Below, one piece after another: positions 32,530-44,500 of a DNA stretch of 64,000 nucleotides. The first letter of the stretch is position 1, and each line of letters opens with the position of its first letter. Under the pieces are notes generated by a model that worked only from the letters and a program-made list of their open reading frames with translations, was not told the DNA's origin and made no database searches. This stretch comes from Gongronella butleri (Eukaryota; Mucoromycota; Mucoromycetes; Mucorales; Cunninghamellaceae). The stretch lies in contig JAIWZP010000072.1 of the NCBI GenBank assembly GCA_025201375.1, forward strand, positions 1 through 64,000, given 5' to 3'. Made by a program: the position numbers and the translations under genes.

Positions 32530-32537
32530 TATAAAAA
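32530..32537 (+). promoter_or_regulatory. TATA box of the homeodomain gene
   Basis: TATAAAAA lies 91 bp upstream of the ATG at 32621, in the normal range for this window. Confidence 0.5.
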
Positions 32538-32620
32538 GGTGAGCGATCCTGGTCAGGGTGTGTGGCGCCACGTCCTAAAGGTTGTCGTTTTCTTTATCTC
32601 ATTGATTCTCTTTTCCTTGG

Positions 32621-33001
32621 ATGCCAATGCTTCACCCCACACAATTGCTGTCTTCCGAGTCTCTGGTGGCGCCGTCGGTGCGACGCGAGGGAAAGATGTA
32701 CGACGCGGCGACCCGCAAGTATCTGCAAGACATGTTTTTGGCGACTGTGTGGCGCGGACTCAAGCCGACGCGCGCGCAGCGCTCACAAATGATGCTGCGC
32801 ACGGGGCTGTCGTCGCGCAAGCTGACGTACTGGTTCTCAAACACGAAGCGTCGATGGAAAAAGCCGTCATTGCAGCAATGGACACGTCTGCGCTTTGAAA
32901 AAAAGAAAAATGGCAATGAAATCCCTGAAACACAAGGTGGCGGCGGCGACACAGCACCCAATGATGGCAGCGGAGCGAATCCCCGCTCGCGTATCCCATG
33001 A
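32621..33001 (+). CDS. small homeodomain protein
   Basis: A single exon encodes 126 aa. A homeodomain fills residues of about 22-85: basic start (RREGKMYDAATRKYLQDMF), then LKPTRAQRSQMMLRTGL and recognition helix LTYWFSNTKRRWKK. The WFxNxxxxxK pattern retains Trp and Asn of helix 3. The C-terminus is a Lys then Gly/Asn-rich tail. It differs from the TALE factor at 18032 by lacking the loop extension. Role unknown; a nuclear DNA-binding regulator is the plain inference. An upstream ATG at 32519 next to a donor-like AGGTGAGC leaves a spliced 5' exon possible, but that ATG overlaps the TATA box. Confidence 0.75.
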   Translation: MPMLHPTQLLSSESLVAPSVRREGKMYDAATRKYLQDMFLATVWRGLKPTRAQRSQMMLRTGLSSRKLTYWFSNTKRRWKKPSLQQWTRLRFEKKKNGNEIPETQGGGGDTAPNDGSGANPRSRIP

Positions 33002-33362
33002 TTTTTTTTTTTTTTTTTTTTTTCAAGCCAGGCACAAAAAATCAGAAATGAAACTGCCAAATAAAGAACTAGCTCACGTGTGTTTTTCAACGCTGGGTTC
33101 ATCTCCCATTTTTCCCCCACGATCTAAGGAAGTGCACAATATCAATAGCCATTCAGGCGTCAAATGTCGGCCAATTCGTCGTGTAGTGTGATCATGTCTC
33201 GAAAAATTAGAAATTGAAAGGGAGCACGCGAGAAATGGAGGGAAAAAAAACAGGGTTGCCATCCATGTCTGGCACTCCTGGCATTTCCCCCTTGCTTCCT
33301 CATTGATGTCATGATTTGGGTGACACAGCGCGCTTGCCAATGCTGCCTAAATGGCTTTCAAC

Positions 33363-33416
<54 letters not shown>

Positions 33417-33708
33417 AGAATCCCTCCCAATTGCCCGCTGTTTTCTCCACTTGAAATCTCGAAAAAAGGTGCCTCTTCTTGCTCTCTTTTTTTTTTTTTC
33501 TTCCTTCCTTCTCTTTCATCCTTGTCCTTGTCGTTCTCTTTGTTCTCACTTTCTTTTTCGCCTTTTTTTCTCTCTTTGCGCGCGCGCTTTCTCTCTTTCT
33601 TTTCCTTTTTACCTTGCACGACTCTTGTCTATTCCTTGCAGCTCATCTTTGCACGTCGTTCCTCTCGTCCTTCAGCCTCTTTTCGTTCCTTTTAAAGTTT
33701 ATGCAACT
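33002..33708. other. spacer with a 51-nt poly-A run
   Basis: No gene is supported. Positions 33364-33414 are an uninterrupted run of about 51 A, the longest homopolymer here. The right part (33480-33700) is a long pyrimidine-rich leader. An ATG at 33701 opens a three-codon frame (ATG CAA CTA TGA) overlapping the start of the next gene. Confidence 0.6.
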
Positions 33709-36221
33709 ATGAACGGCAGTCCTATTCCCTCATCTGTGGCTAGTTCGCCCAAGCCCAATGATATTCTGCTTGTCGACGGCAAGCGTATTCTGTGTGTGGC
33801 CGATATCAAAGGTAAAGCAAGCGTGCTACGGCCACGACAAGGAGCAATTGGGGCCGTGAATCCTGCCCGCGACGCGCCGCTCCTAATTTCTCATTCATCC
33901 AATTAGGGAGCTTGTCTCAATTGAACCAGCTGGCCCGCGATGCCAATGCCCATATGATCATCCACACTGGCGACTTTGGCTTTTACGGTAAAAAGAAACC
34001 CATGGGACGCGTTCAAAAACGACTCACGCGGCCGTCATTTCGTCATTTCCGTCCTTTTTTTTTTTTTTAGAACGCGCCAGTCTGGCCCGCATCAGCGACA
34101 GGTACGAAACATCAAAAAGAGAGCAGTGGTTGTCAGCCGCCCTCGGGAATGGCTTGGCTCAGGGGGGGGGATGGTCAGGCACATGGCGCGCAAATGGGAG
34201 AAAATGGCCATGGATGCTTATTTTTTCCTATTTTTTCTATTTTTTTCCTTCTTTTTAGGACGCTGAAGCACTTGATCCAATATAGCACACTGATCCCGCC
34301 GTCCATTCGCACGCGTCTGAACAATGCGCCCATTGACCAGGTGCGCCGCACCATCGAGACCGCGCCGCAGCCGTACCTGTCCGAGTTTCCTGACTTTTTG
34401 TCGCTGTCCAAGCAATTGGAAGTCCCCGTGTACACCGTGTGGGGCGTGTGCGAGGACGTGTCCATCCTCGAAAAGCTGCGTTCCAAGGAATACACCATTC
34501 CAAACCTGCACATCCTCGACGAGGCCACCACCCACCTCCTCGATGTTGGCGGCGTCAAATTGCGCCTCTTTGGCCTCGGTGGCGCCGTCATCCAGCACAA
34601 ACTCTTTGACAATGGCGATGGTAAAAAGCAACCAGTTGCGCTATAAAAAAAAGAAAGAAAAAATACAAAAAAAATGCTCATTCTCATGCATTTTCGCGCG
34701 TGTGCAGGCACCGACACCATTGCTGGTGGCGCCGGCACCATGTGGACTACGGCATTGCAAATTGGTGAGCTCGTGGAAACGGCTCAAAAGGTAAAATGAC
34801 AAAAAAGCAAAGAAAAGACGCGTTCAAATGCAAGCGCGTCGCCTCTCATCCCACCAATTCATTCTAGGTCCACGATCCTTCCGAGACGCGTCTGCTTGTG
34901 ACTCATGCCAGTCCCGGCCGTGAGGGCCTGCTCGCCCAGCTGGCCCTGTTCCTCAAGGTACAAAAAACGAAAAAAAGGAAAAACAGAGATAATTGGGGCA
35001 ACCCATTGACGACTTTTTAATTTTCTAGGTGGATTTCACCATTTCCGCGGGTCTTCACTTCCGCTATGGCATTGTGTACAATGAATTCTCGACACAATCG
35101 TCGCAAGAGCTGTATCGCGAGCGCTTGCTCGAGTCGCAGCACACGTTCCTCGCTCTGTGGGATTCGATCAAGGCGCAAGTCGAGTCTTATGTCGAGTAAG
35201 CCAACGAATTGAAAAAGAGAAACGAGCGGGATGGCTGATTTCTTTTTTTTTCTTTTTTTTTTTTTTTTCTGTCCTGCTTGTAGTGATCATCAGGCGCGAT
35301 TACTTCAAAACACGCTTGATGTTGTCAATCGGCTGCCGCCGTCGTTGGACCCGAGCGACGACGCGTCGGACTATAGCCACGCGAGCCGCGAGGAGTCGGC
35401 ATTCAAGAATCTGTGGAATTTCAACTTGCCGGACGCGGCGCTCGGCTGGATTGTCCTGGATGTGCACCATGGCCACGTTGGTGCCGAGATGAAATCGCAG
35501 GGCTTCAATTTCTCGTACCGCCGCTCCAGTCATACCCCTTACACGTCGTCGCCCGCACTATCGACGTCCACTCATCCCTCTCGTTCCTACCAGGACAAAA
35601 AATCAGACTGGGTGCACGATGCCCATACCAACGGTCACTCGACCACCGATCAAGATTCCCAAGACGAGCGACACATCAAGCGCCAGAGCAGCATGGTACA
35701 CCAAACAACTAAAAAAGCGCGTCAAGCGTCCGTTTTCGCTCATTTTTTTTTGTAAAAATTAGCCGCGAAGCCCTTTTGCCATCTTTGTCGGCAACCTGCA
35801 AGGTGATGTCACGGAAGAGGACATTCGACAATTCTTTGGTGCCGAGTCGGTAAGGCACCACGGACGAGGGGACAGCATTTCCCATGCAAATGATGCTCAA
35901 TTCTATATTTTCTAGGTGGCCGATGTGCGCATTCCCATGGACCACGAAACCAAAAAACACAAGGGCCACTGCTACGTGGACTTGGTGGACAATCTGGCCA
36001 TGGAGGCCGCTCTGAGCAAGAATGGCCAGGTAAAAATGCGCAAAAAGATGGGAAAAATAAGAACAAAACGAGCAAAGAGACCGACACAACTGACGCATCC
36101 TTTTTCATTATAGACGCTCTTGGACAGCCAGCTGTCGATCAATCGATCAAATCAGGGCGAGAGCCGCCGTGGCGGCCGCAATGGCCGCTCGCGCAACAGC
36201 ATGCGCCCCGCGCCCAAATGA
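33709..36221 (+). CDS. DUF2433 (calcineurin-like phosphoesterase-type) plus RRM protein
   Basis: Eleven exons encode 545 aa: 33709-33811, 33907-33987, 34071-34101, 34259-34620, 34708-34790, 34868-34957, 35029-35195, 35284-35695, 35763-35849, 35916-36029 and 36114-36221. The N-terminal two thirds match the fungal DUF2433 layout and metallophosphoesterase-like blocks: [43 protein letters not shown] and [10 protein letters not shown]. After a Ser/Thr/His-rich linker an RRM follows at about residues 445-520, with RNP2-like FAIFVGNL and RNP1-like [10 protein letters not shown]. The tail is Arg/Gly/Asn-rich ([14 protein letters not shown]). Some metal ligands of true phosphoesterases look altered (DIK, GVCED), so catalysis is uncertain. 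A nuclear or RNP role is inferred from the RRM. Exon 3 is only 31 nt. Confidence 0.82.
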
Positions 36222-36573
36222 TCCGTCTTTTTTACATGGTATTTATAGCATGTTTCAACAAAAACATCAATAAAAAAGAAAATTGAGTTGGCATACCATC
36301 TTGCCTAGGCATCCCAAAGGGCCATTGGATCCGGTGATCAGCTGCAATTCATTGTCACCAAAAAGCATTTTGCATGGAACACGGGCCCTCAGTTGTTTAT
36401 AAGCACTTTGCCATTTTTGGCATTGCTGCCGGTCGCATGACCTGGCGTGCCGCGTGTGTATAAAAAAGGGGGGAAAAGGCGGCGTAGCGACTTTTTTTTT
36501 TTTCTTTTCCCACTCTTTATCTTTTTTTTTCTTTTTTCTTTTTTTACCTCTTTTTTTTTATTTATTTTGTATC
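36222..36573. other. spacer and promoter of PEP4
   Basis: No gene. The spacer holds a likely polyadenylation signal for the preceding gene (AATAAAAAAG near 36269), a TATA box at 36459 and the T-rich leader of PEP4. Confidence 0.5.
36459..36466 (+). promoter_or_regulatory. TATA box of the PEP4 gene
   Basis: TATAAAAA lies 115 bp upstream of the PEP4 ATG at 36574 and is followed by a purine then pyrimidine-rich leader. Confidence 0.55.
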
Positions 36574-38136
36574 ATGAAATTCTCTGCCTTGGCCGTTGTT
36601 GCGAGTCTTGCTCTTGCTGCAGACGCCGCTATGACGAGGTAAAACAGGGACAAAAGACCGTGAACAAGGGAGAAACAAAAAAGGTGACGTTTTGCCACCT
36701 GAAACACTTACAGCTTTTTTTTTTTGTTGTTGTTGTCATAAGAGTCCCTATCAAGAAACACAAGGAAACCTCGTTTGAAAAGCTGAATCGCTATTCGCAC
36801 ACGGGCGAGTACCTGACGCAAAAATACTTTGGTGCGCGTCCCCAAGCGCATGTGGCTCCCTTCCAAATGGATGCTGCTGGCGAGGTGGGCCACGGCATCC
36901 CTCTGTCCAATTACCTCAATGCTCAGGTATCCGCAGCTTGTGAAATTGGAGGCTCCATGGCGGCGTTCTCACGAATGAATCTGGATTGACATGTTTTTTT
37001 TTTCCTTTTTATTTTTTTCTTTCCCCAATGCTATGATAGTATTATGGCGAGATTAGCATTGGTACGCCTGGGCAAACGTTCACGGTCGTCTTTGACACCG
37101 GGTCGTCGAATTTGTGGGTGCCGTCGACGCAATGCTCGTCGATTGCGTGCTTTTTGCACAAGCGATACGATTCGGCGCAATCCAACAGCTATGTGGAGAA
37201 TGGCACGTCGTTTGCCATCCAGTATGGCACTGGGTCGCTCGAGGGCTTTATCAGCCAGGACACGGTGCGCATTGGCGACATTGCGCTCCCGCACCAAGGA
37301 TTTGCCGAATCCACCAAGGAGCCCGGATTCACGTTTGCCATGGCCAAGTTTGATGGCATCCTGGGTCTTGGCTACGACACCATTGCCGTGAACAAGGTGG
37401 TGCCGCCGTTCTACAGCATGGTCCACCGCGAATTGATCGATCAGCAGCTGTTTTCCGTTTGGCTCAATGACGCCGGCAATGCTGGCGACGGCGGCGAATT
37501 GGTGTTTGGCGGCATCGACGATGCGCACTACAAGGGCGACATCACGTACTCGCCCGTCCGCCGCAAGGGCTACTGGGAAATTGAATTGCAAGACATCAAG
37601 TTTGGCGGAGAATACGCCGAATTGGCCCCCATTGGCGCCGCCATCGACACCGGCACCTCGCTCATTGCCGCGCCCTCCACCATTGCTGACTTGATCAATG
37701 CCGAAATCGGCGCCAAAAAGAACTGGGCCGGCCAATACCTTGTCGATTGCGACAAAGTGCCCTCGCTGCCCGAATTCTGCTTTGTCTTTGCCGGAAAGGA
37801 CTTTTGTCTCGAGGGCAAAGACTATGTCCTCAACATCCAGGGCCAATGCATGTCAGGCTTCATGGGGTAAAAAGCCAAGAAAATACACTTTCATACACAA
37901 AAAGGATGAAACACAATGGGATCGCTAACATGACTCTTTTTTTTTCTCAAGCATGGACATCCCTGAGCCTGCTGGGCCTCTTTGGATTGGTATGCAACGA
38001 ACATGAAAAGCTTCAACGAATGTCCACTGACCCTCTTTTTTTCTCTTTTTTTTTAGTGGGTGATGTGTTCCTCCGCAAGTACTACAGCGTGTACGATCTT
38101 GGAAACAACCGTGTCGGTCTTGCCGAAGCGACTTGA
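36574..38136 (+). CDS. PEP4: vacuolar aspartic protease (saccharopepsin / proteinase A)
   Basis: Five exons (36574-36638, 36743-36926, 37040-37866, 37952-37989, 38057-38136) encode 397 aa, the usual family size. A signal peptide (MKFSALAVVASLALAADA) is followed by a propeptide with VPIKKHKETSFEKL and a VPLSNYLNAQYYGEISIG-like junction (here IPLSNYLNAQ). The two catalytic motifs are intact: VFDTGSSNLWVPS and AAIDTGTSLIAAPS. The flap Tyr lies in FAIQYGTGSLEG, and the C-terminal GDVFLRKYYSVYDLGNNRVGLA is typical. A glycosylation site is visible at NGTS. This enzyme matures vacuolar hydrolases. The two last introns isolate a 38-nt exon (GMDIPEPAGPLWI). Family assignment is firm. Confidence 0.96.
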
Positions 38137-40141
38137 ATTGAATTGAATTGAAATAAAGCAAAGAGCCAACGGCTGCCTGCAGCGCGCGTGCATGACGCGT
38201 TTTCGCGTGTGCACGTGAGCTCCTTTTTTTCCTTGGCAACTTTTCTTGGCTTTTTTTGCATGAATTGGGTAGTCTTGAATCAATTGAACACCGGCGGCGG
38301 GATTTCAAAATTGCACCGGGCATGCGCCCTGAGCAATTTTAAAAAAAAATCGGCGCAGGCCACATTCACAGGTTGTCCCTGGGCACTGAGCCGTTAAACG
38401 TTGCGTGATGCTTTCAATGTGTATGAGAAATAACTGGTCCGAATTTGACAGAAATCAGGTCGATGTAACGCCAGCGATTTCGAATAAACTCCTTCCTGTT
38501 ATTTTGATGCATTTTTTTACACAGGAATGTTTGGTCTGCAGTGCGTTCAACATGGCTGAGATAGTTTTGCCATCTGCTAGCTTCATGCTGTGCTTTCGGA
38601 TCAATGATCATTTAAGCTGGCTGTTGAGAACAAAGCGACTATGGCACTTTTTGCGTATTTAATCGTTTGTAGAAGAAATTATCATTTTGTCAGGAAAAAC
38701 ATTCTTTAAACATGACATGGCGGCTTGTCTCGTTCGATTGACCCCATCCGCGAGGCATTGCGATCACTAGATGGAGCGCAATGACGATTTTCAAAATCAT
38801 GGATTTTCCAAGGGGTCCAGTCGAGGATTTGAAAATCCTGAAATTTAGGACCTCAGATCACCACGTCATTCATCCACATGGTGAACGCATCGGATTCACG
38901 GGCGAAAATCAAATTAAACCGTAGGACCCATTGGCTGCTTTCGGCATAAAATGCATTTAACGTCCTATTTTCGACTCAAGGTCATCTCAACGAAAAGTGC
39001 TCGGATCTCCGTAAAACACAGATCATCGAAAAGACCGTAGTTTGCTGCATACAGGTCATCGATGATCAACGAAAAAAGAGATTATTTGGCAACTTTGACA
39101 CGGTTTGAAAATCATATATGTATTTCAGCGCGTGTTAACCCGCGTCAAGCGTCGAGTTTCACGCGCCTGTTTCAATTAAATCCATGCACCTGTAGCTCCT
39201 CTTGCTAGTGGATGTGTCAGCGTGCGCTTTATGACGCGTCTTACCCGTGCAATTCGCCATTGAAGTTTCATCGAAAATCGCTGATTGCTTGCCATCGAGC
39301 AATCGGATCGCTTTCTTTTTTGGCATTTTCCGTGGTTTCTCCATACGCTTAATCTTGAGGCCAAGTTTGGCATCATTCTGGGAACCTGATTTTCCAATGT
39401 TGGCTCGGGAGCATTTCGACGACAAAATCTTGATTTGCGTGTGGCGCACCTCCATCTCTTTGACTGCTGCAGAGTTGAATTCCGCTACGTGTTTCTAATG
39501 GACCGCTTTTCATTGGTGCGAGTTTTAAGGCTTTAAGTGGTTTTCTGTTGAAGTGCAAGCCAAATCTTCGCAAAATACGCGCACCTAATAAGCATCTGGT
39601 GAGGAAATGATCCAATTGATCCCAAATTTGAACAAGTTCATGGCTCACACAAGCGTTCTACGATTTCAAGTTTTCATGGCCTTTGGCCAGTGCATTGCTG
39701 TGATGCGTTGTTTTTTTTTTTTTATCAAATTCTACTTGATTTGCGTATTTTGCGTCCTGTACGCGTTTCCAAAGGATTGTCGGAATTCATGGACAAATCC
39801 GGTTGGTTATGCGCGAAGGAGCATCTTTCAATTCGCCAGAATTTGTAGTGGGCCAATGATTCAAAAAGCAAAAAGGAGTGCTTTCAATGTTTCCATATGA
39901 ATGAATAGAATTTGCCCTCAAACTTATCATTGCAAGAATGTATAAAGTGCTCTCTTGCCTTGTACACAGCGTGCATAGGGCGCGTGTGGCAGAGGAGGCG
40001 TGAATTTAGGTAGCAATCGGGGTTTCAACAGTGTAAAATGGTCCGGGGGTCGGACAAGGAAAAGTCGGAGCCACTGAAATAAGGACGGTGGCCTTTGTGC
40101 TTTTGCTAGCTCTCCCTCTTTTCCTTTTATCATTTACCGTC
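38137..40141. other. spacer with dispersed repeat copy 2
   Basis: Two kb without a supported gene. 38632-39475 is the second copy of the 0.87-kb repeat. The flanks show no coding pattern. Near 40272-40293 is a short GGAT tetranucleotide run, but that lies inside the first eL37 intron. Confidence 0.5.
38632..39475 (+). repeat. about 0.85-kb dispersed repeat, copy 2
   Basis: Same orientation and order of blocks as 10620-11485, for example AACATTCTTTAAACATG, GACCCCATCC, ATTTTCCAAGGGGTCCAGTC, TTTCGACTCAAGGTCATCTC and CGTGTTAACCCGCGTCA. Divergence is high and evenly spread. Neither copy has a conserved frame or clear terminal repeats. Confidence 0.75.
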
Positions 40142-40904
40142 ATGGTACGTTTGCGACAAAAAAAAAGACAAATACGACGACCGAGGGTGTTTGCCAGCTG
40201 ATGCATGACGACACGAGGAAGAGGGATGCCAATCGATGCCATTGCGTCCTTGAGATGGATGCAAAAGACAGGATGGATGGATGGATGGATCCATTGGCTC
40301 CCCCTCTTCCTTGCGACGACGAAACAGCAGCACACCTACGACCCGGCCCAACAGAACGGTCCACTTATTTAATCCTACTTTTTTTTTTTCTCTTTCTCTC
40401 CTTTATAACAGACTAAGGGTACCTCTTCGTTTGGTAAGCGTCACACCAAGTCCCACACCTTGTGCCGTCGCTGTGGTGACCGCTCGTTCCACAAGCAAAA
40501 GAAGACTTGCGCTCAATGTGGTTACCCCGCTGCCAAGATCCGTTCCTGTAAGGCCAATTCCATCCGCCATTGCCTCGAATGATTCGCCATTCATTGCGCA
40601 ACAACCGTGCCAATTGCCATTTTTGCGTCTAACGTCATATTTTTCCTGTGTTTAATAGTCAACTGGTCCGAGAAGGGCAAGCGTAGAAAGACCACCGGCA
40701 CTGGCCGCATGCGCTACTTGAAGGTCGTCCACCGTCGCTTCAAGAGCGGCTTCCGTGAAGGTAAATCTTGTCTTTTTTTTTTTAGCATTTGCGCGATCAA
40801 AAGCTTTGATCAACACGCGTTTTCATGGCCCATTTTGCTCACACGTTTTTCTTTTTCTTTTTCCCCTCTTTGCAGGCACCCAAGCCAAGGCCGCCTCCGC
40901 CTAA
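40142..40904 (+). CDS. RPL37: 60S ribosomal protein eL37
   Basis: Four exons (40142-40144, 40412-40547, 40659-40760, 40876-40904) encode 89 aa. Exon 1 is only the initiator ATG, directly followed by donor GTACGT; exon 2 continues [15 protein letters not shown]. The zinc-finger Cys are present: [29 protein letters not shown], with CxxC spaced by 14. Then come [21 protein letters not shown] and a basic tail [11 protein letters not shown]. It is a cytosolic large-subunit ribosomal protein. Ribosomal protein genes often place an intron beside the start codon, so this layout is plausible. The 267-nt first intron contains a GGAT repeat and may hold regulatory sequence. Confidence 0.95.
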
Positions 40905-41505
40905 ATTGCGACGCTCTCTTCATCTCCCCCCTTGATCACCTTTTGATTGTCTCCCCCATCATACATCGCCTGCCTTTTTTACAACTGTTTAATTTTCTTT
41001 TCGTTGCCATGCAAAAATAAAGAATTGAACATGAAAGGCTTGATTTCTTCGAATCGTTTTGAATGCGCCTCGTTCCAAAAAAGGAAGGCCCGCTTTTTTT
41101 TTTTTTTTTTTTTTGCGTGAAAAGCGATCCGCGTCGCCTCAATTTGCGTCGTTTGTCCGTCTTCTTTTTGCTCTCCCTCTTTTCAACACGCTTCGTGTGG
41201 CCTCTTTTTCGCTTGTTTTGAAGCACACTCACGCTCTGTTGCTCCGTGTGCTCATTTTATTCCCGTTTTCTCTCGTTTGCCGCTTTGTGGAGCGCCCTGG
41301 CCTGCGGTCATAACTTTCTGACAGGTAATCCGCCTTTTGAATATCATAGGGCAAAAGACGCGGTGCTGAGAAAAGGCATATCAAGGCTTTTCTTTTGTTT
41401 TGGTTATTTTGCGTTTCTCTTCCGCGACCTTTTTGTTTTTTTTTCTTTTTGGTTGACGTCCTCTGCCACTCCTCTTTTTCTCGTTTCTTCCCACTTTTGC
41501 AGGTT
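40905..41505. other. spacer and 5' leader of ITC1
   Basis: No coding gene. A T run near 41094-41114 is followed by a leader for ITC1. A likely 5'-UTR intron runs from donor GTAATC at 41325 (after CTGACAG) to acceptor TTTTGCAG at 41502, four bases before the ITC1 start codon. Confidence 0.5.
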
Positions 41506-44500
41506 ATGCCCTTGTTGAACCGCAAACCCTTCACCTTGATCGATCCTCCCTCGGTCGATCTAGCCGACCAAGCGAGCAAAAAGGACCAGGTCTGGTATTG
41601 CCCGTACACTCATGAAATCTTCGACTCTTATGCGTATGTTGTCCTCTTTTTGCGCTCTTTTCCACCCACCTTTGAGGCCCCTTTGTTGACGACTTTGCCG
41701 CCAATTTGCTCACTCACTTGTTGTTTCTTCCTTTTAGAACCTATCTGGAACGCCTGCACCTGTACAAGCAGCCGGTTTGGCAATGTGAAGCGACCGGACG
41801 CGGCAATTTGACGTATGAAGAGGCCCTCAAGGCCGAACAGAATGATAAGGAGAAACTCGAGTCCAAGTTGCCCGATCAATTGCGCAAGGCCCTCCTGATC
41901 CACGCTCAATTCCGTAAAAAAATCGAGAGAAAAAAAAACACGTCAAAAGCACGCCAATTCACCTCGTTTTTGTTAGAAACTTGCCGATTGGAAAAGGTCG
42001 TGGAGATGACGTACGATTATTTTCAAGACCGCTTTGTGGCTGGCGAGCAGCTGGATTGTGAATGGGATGATGGCGTCTTGTAAGTGTGGCAAAGCAAAGG
42101 AAAACGGGACGCGAACGCGACGCGTTTTTTTTTTTTTTTTTTTTTTTTTTTGCTCATTTTTTTTCTCGACATCAGATACACGGCCAAGGTCCTTGAGGCA
42201 CCACCTCTTGAGGACCAAACATCTGACAATGTCGAGTACAAGATCCAGTTGCTCGATGAGGATTTTGAGGGCATTGATGAATTTGTGAAAATGATGCCTC
42301 GCAGCAGCATCCGGTATGTCTCCTTTTTGTTTCCGCGTATTTTTGATGGCTCATCGTCTTTTTTTGTTTAATTGGGTAGACGCGATCGATTTGGGATCTC
42401 AAAGAGCCTGTTGAAGCGTTATTTCCGCGAATCCTTGACCAAGGAGGCGTATTTGGGCGCCCCATGGACGGTGCAGCCTGCGATTGCGGAACGGTACGGG
42501 ATTGATACGACGTTGCCGCGTGAGCTGGCATTGACGCGCGACACGGCGATGCGCAAGTCCAAGAAGCTCAAGGAGCAGGTGTTTGCCGAGAGTCAGCTGG
42601 AATTGCAGAAATTGGGTCTGACGGATCGTACCGATGCGAAGCGGATTGAATCGGCCATCAAGTATCCGGTGGAAGATCTTGATTTGCCCGCATACAGGCG
42701 CGTTCCACCCATTGGACCGTATGCAGTGATCATGGACATGCGTCCGGGGTCGGAAAATGCGACAAAAGACGTGCCCAACCCGACGGGCGACTTGCCGCTG
42801 CGACCCAAGCCTTGCCAAGAGTCGACAGTCGCAACAGATTGCTTTGGCTCGTTCCTCATGGTCTGGTCGTTCCTCAATGTGTTCTCGCGCCCGCTTTGCC
42901 TGTCGCCCTTTAGTCTCGACGACTTTGAAAGCGCACTGCACTACAATTCCAACGACGTAAAGTGCGAACTCGTCTACGAGGTCATTGCGTCGCTGCTCAA
43001 TTGCATCATTCGCCACCGCTTGAACCACGGCACCCAACGCACCGCCAATCCCGCGGAAAACGACAATGACGCGTCTCAAACACAGCACTACCAGCTGGCC
43101 TCGCGCATGAATGATCTCGCTCTCCACGAATCGCGCCAGGGAACACCCGATGACGACATGGATATCGACTCCAAGCCCGTCAATGGCCACGCAAAGCCAA
43201 ATCGCCATCATGATGACCGTGGCTGCGGCTCCGCCACCGTCGCTGACGTCGGAAGCAATTGGGATGCAGAACCCATTCATCCAGGCAATCATCGACGCGG
43301 CTGGGAGGATGTCTTGATTGGCGCACTCAATGACGTACGTTTGAAAAAAATCAAAACAAAAAAGCAATGAATTGTGCTCATTTCGTGCCTTTTTTCTTCT
43401 TCTTTTTTTCTGGTTCAGCTTGTGTTTGAGCTTCACGCCGACGTGCCCCGGTACGATGCGATCCTCAGTCGCTTGGTACCGCACATGAAAAGTTCATTAG
43501 AAGATCGTGAACGTGCGTATCTGAAGCTGCCGCTCCGAGACAAGCTCGCCATTTTAGAAATCCTGGTCCATGCCGTCAACGAGACACAGAGCATCAAGTA
43601 AGAGCCATTGGAAAAGGAATTGAGACGCGTGTACGCGTCCTGGCAAGCGCATTTTACGTATATTTACAATTTTTTTTGCCTCTTGTCAGGGAATACATGG
43701 AAGATTGTCAGGAACAGCTGACGGATTTGCGACGACAAAAGATAGAATTGGGTCGCGAGCGCCGACGCATGTAAGTGATATGGAGGGGGAAGAGGAACGC
43801 GTTCCATTGACGCGCTTTATATTTTAGTATCTCGGAACGCAATGCTTTTGAAAAGAGCATTGGTGAAAATGAAAATGACAACACGTCGCAAGCAAGCTCG
43901 TCACTCAGCAGCGGCCTCTCGGACTCGGATGAAGCCGAGGAAGAACAAAAGACCGATGTCAAGTAAGCAAAAAAGAAAAAAAGACGCGAAAAAGAAAAAA
44001 AAGCGACGTATGCCCTAATTGATCTTTCATTTTAAGGGCCATGACAAAGCAAGCGCGCAGCGAATCACGCCAGGCAATGCTCAAGCGCAAGCAAAAGGAA
44101 CGTGAAGAGGAGGAGGCCAAGCGACGACGCGTGATGATGCAACAGCGCCAAATCGCGCGCGAGCGCAACCAAGAGCTTAGGCTACGCGCCCAGACGCGCC
44201 GCAAATTAGATGACGATGAAGCCAAGGTTCAAAAAAAGGTAAGAGCAATGAAATGGATGGGAATGACGCGCGCAAAATACTCAATTTTTGCTCTTTATCA
44301 AAGTTGGACCAGGTAGAAAAGGACATGCGCCGGTACAACACGCTGCGTTGCAAGCCATTGGGCCGCGACAAGTTCTATCATCGCTATTACTATATGGACA
44401 ATGTCGGCGGCTCGTTTGCGCACGGCTCCGGACGCCTCTTTGTTCAAAGTCCCAGCATGGCCGATCTTTTGATGCTCTTTGATCGCGAGCTGCCCGAGTA

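Noticed and set aside
42399..43484. 361-codon minus-strand frame opposite ITC1
   Set aside because: Antisense shadow of the DDT-containing exon; composition and lack of motifs argue against a gene.
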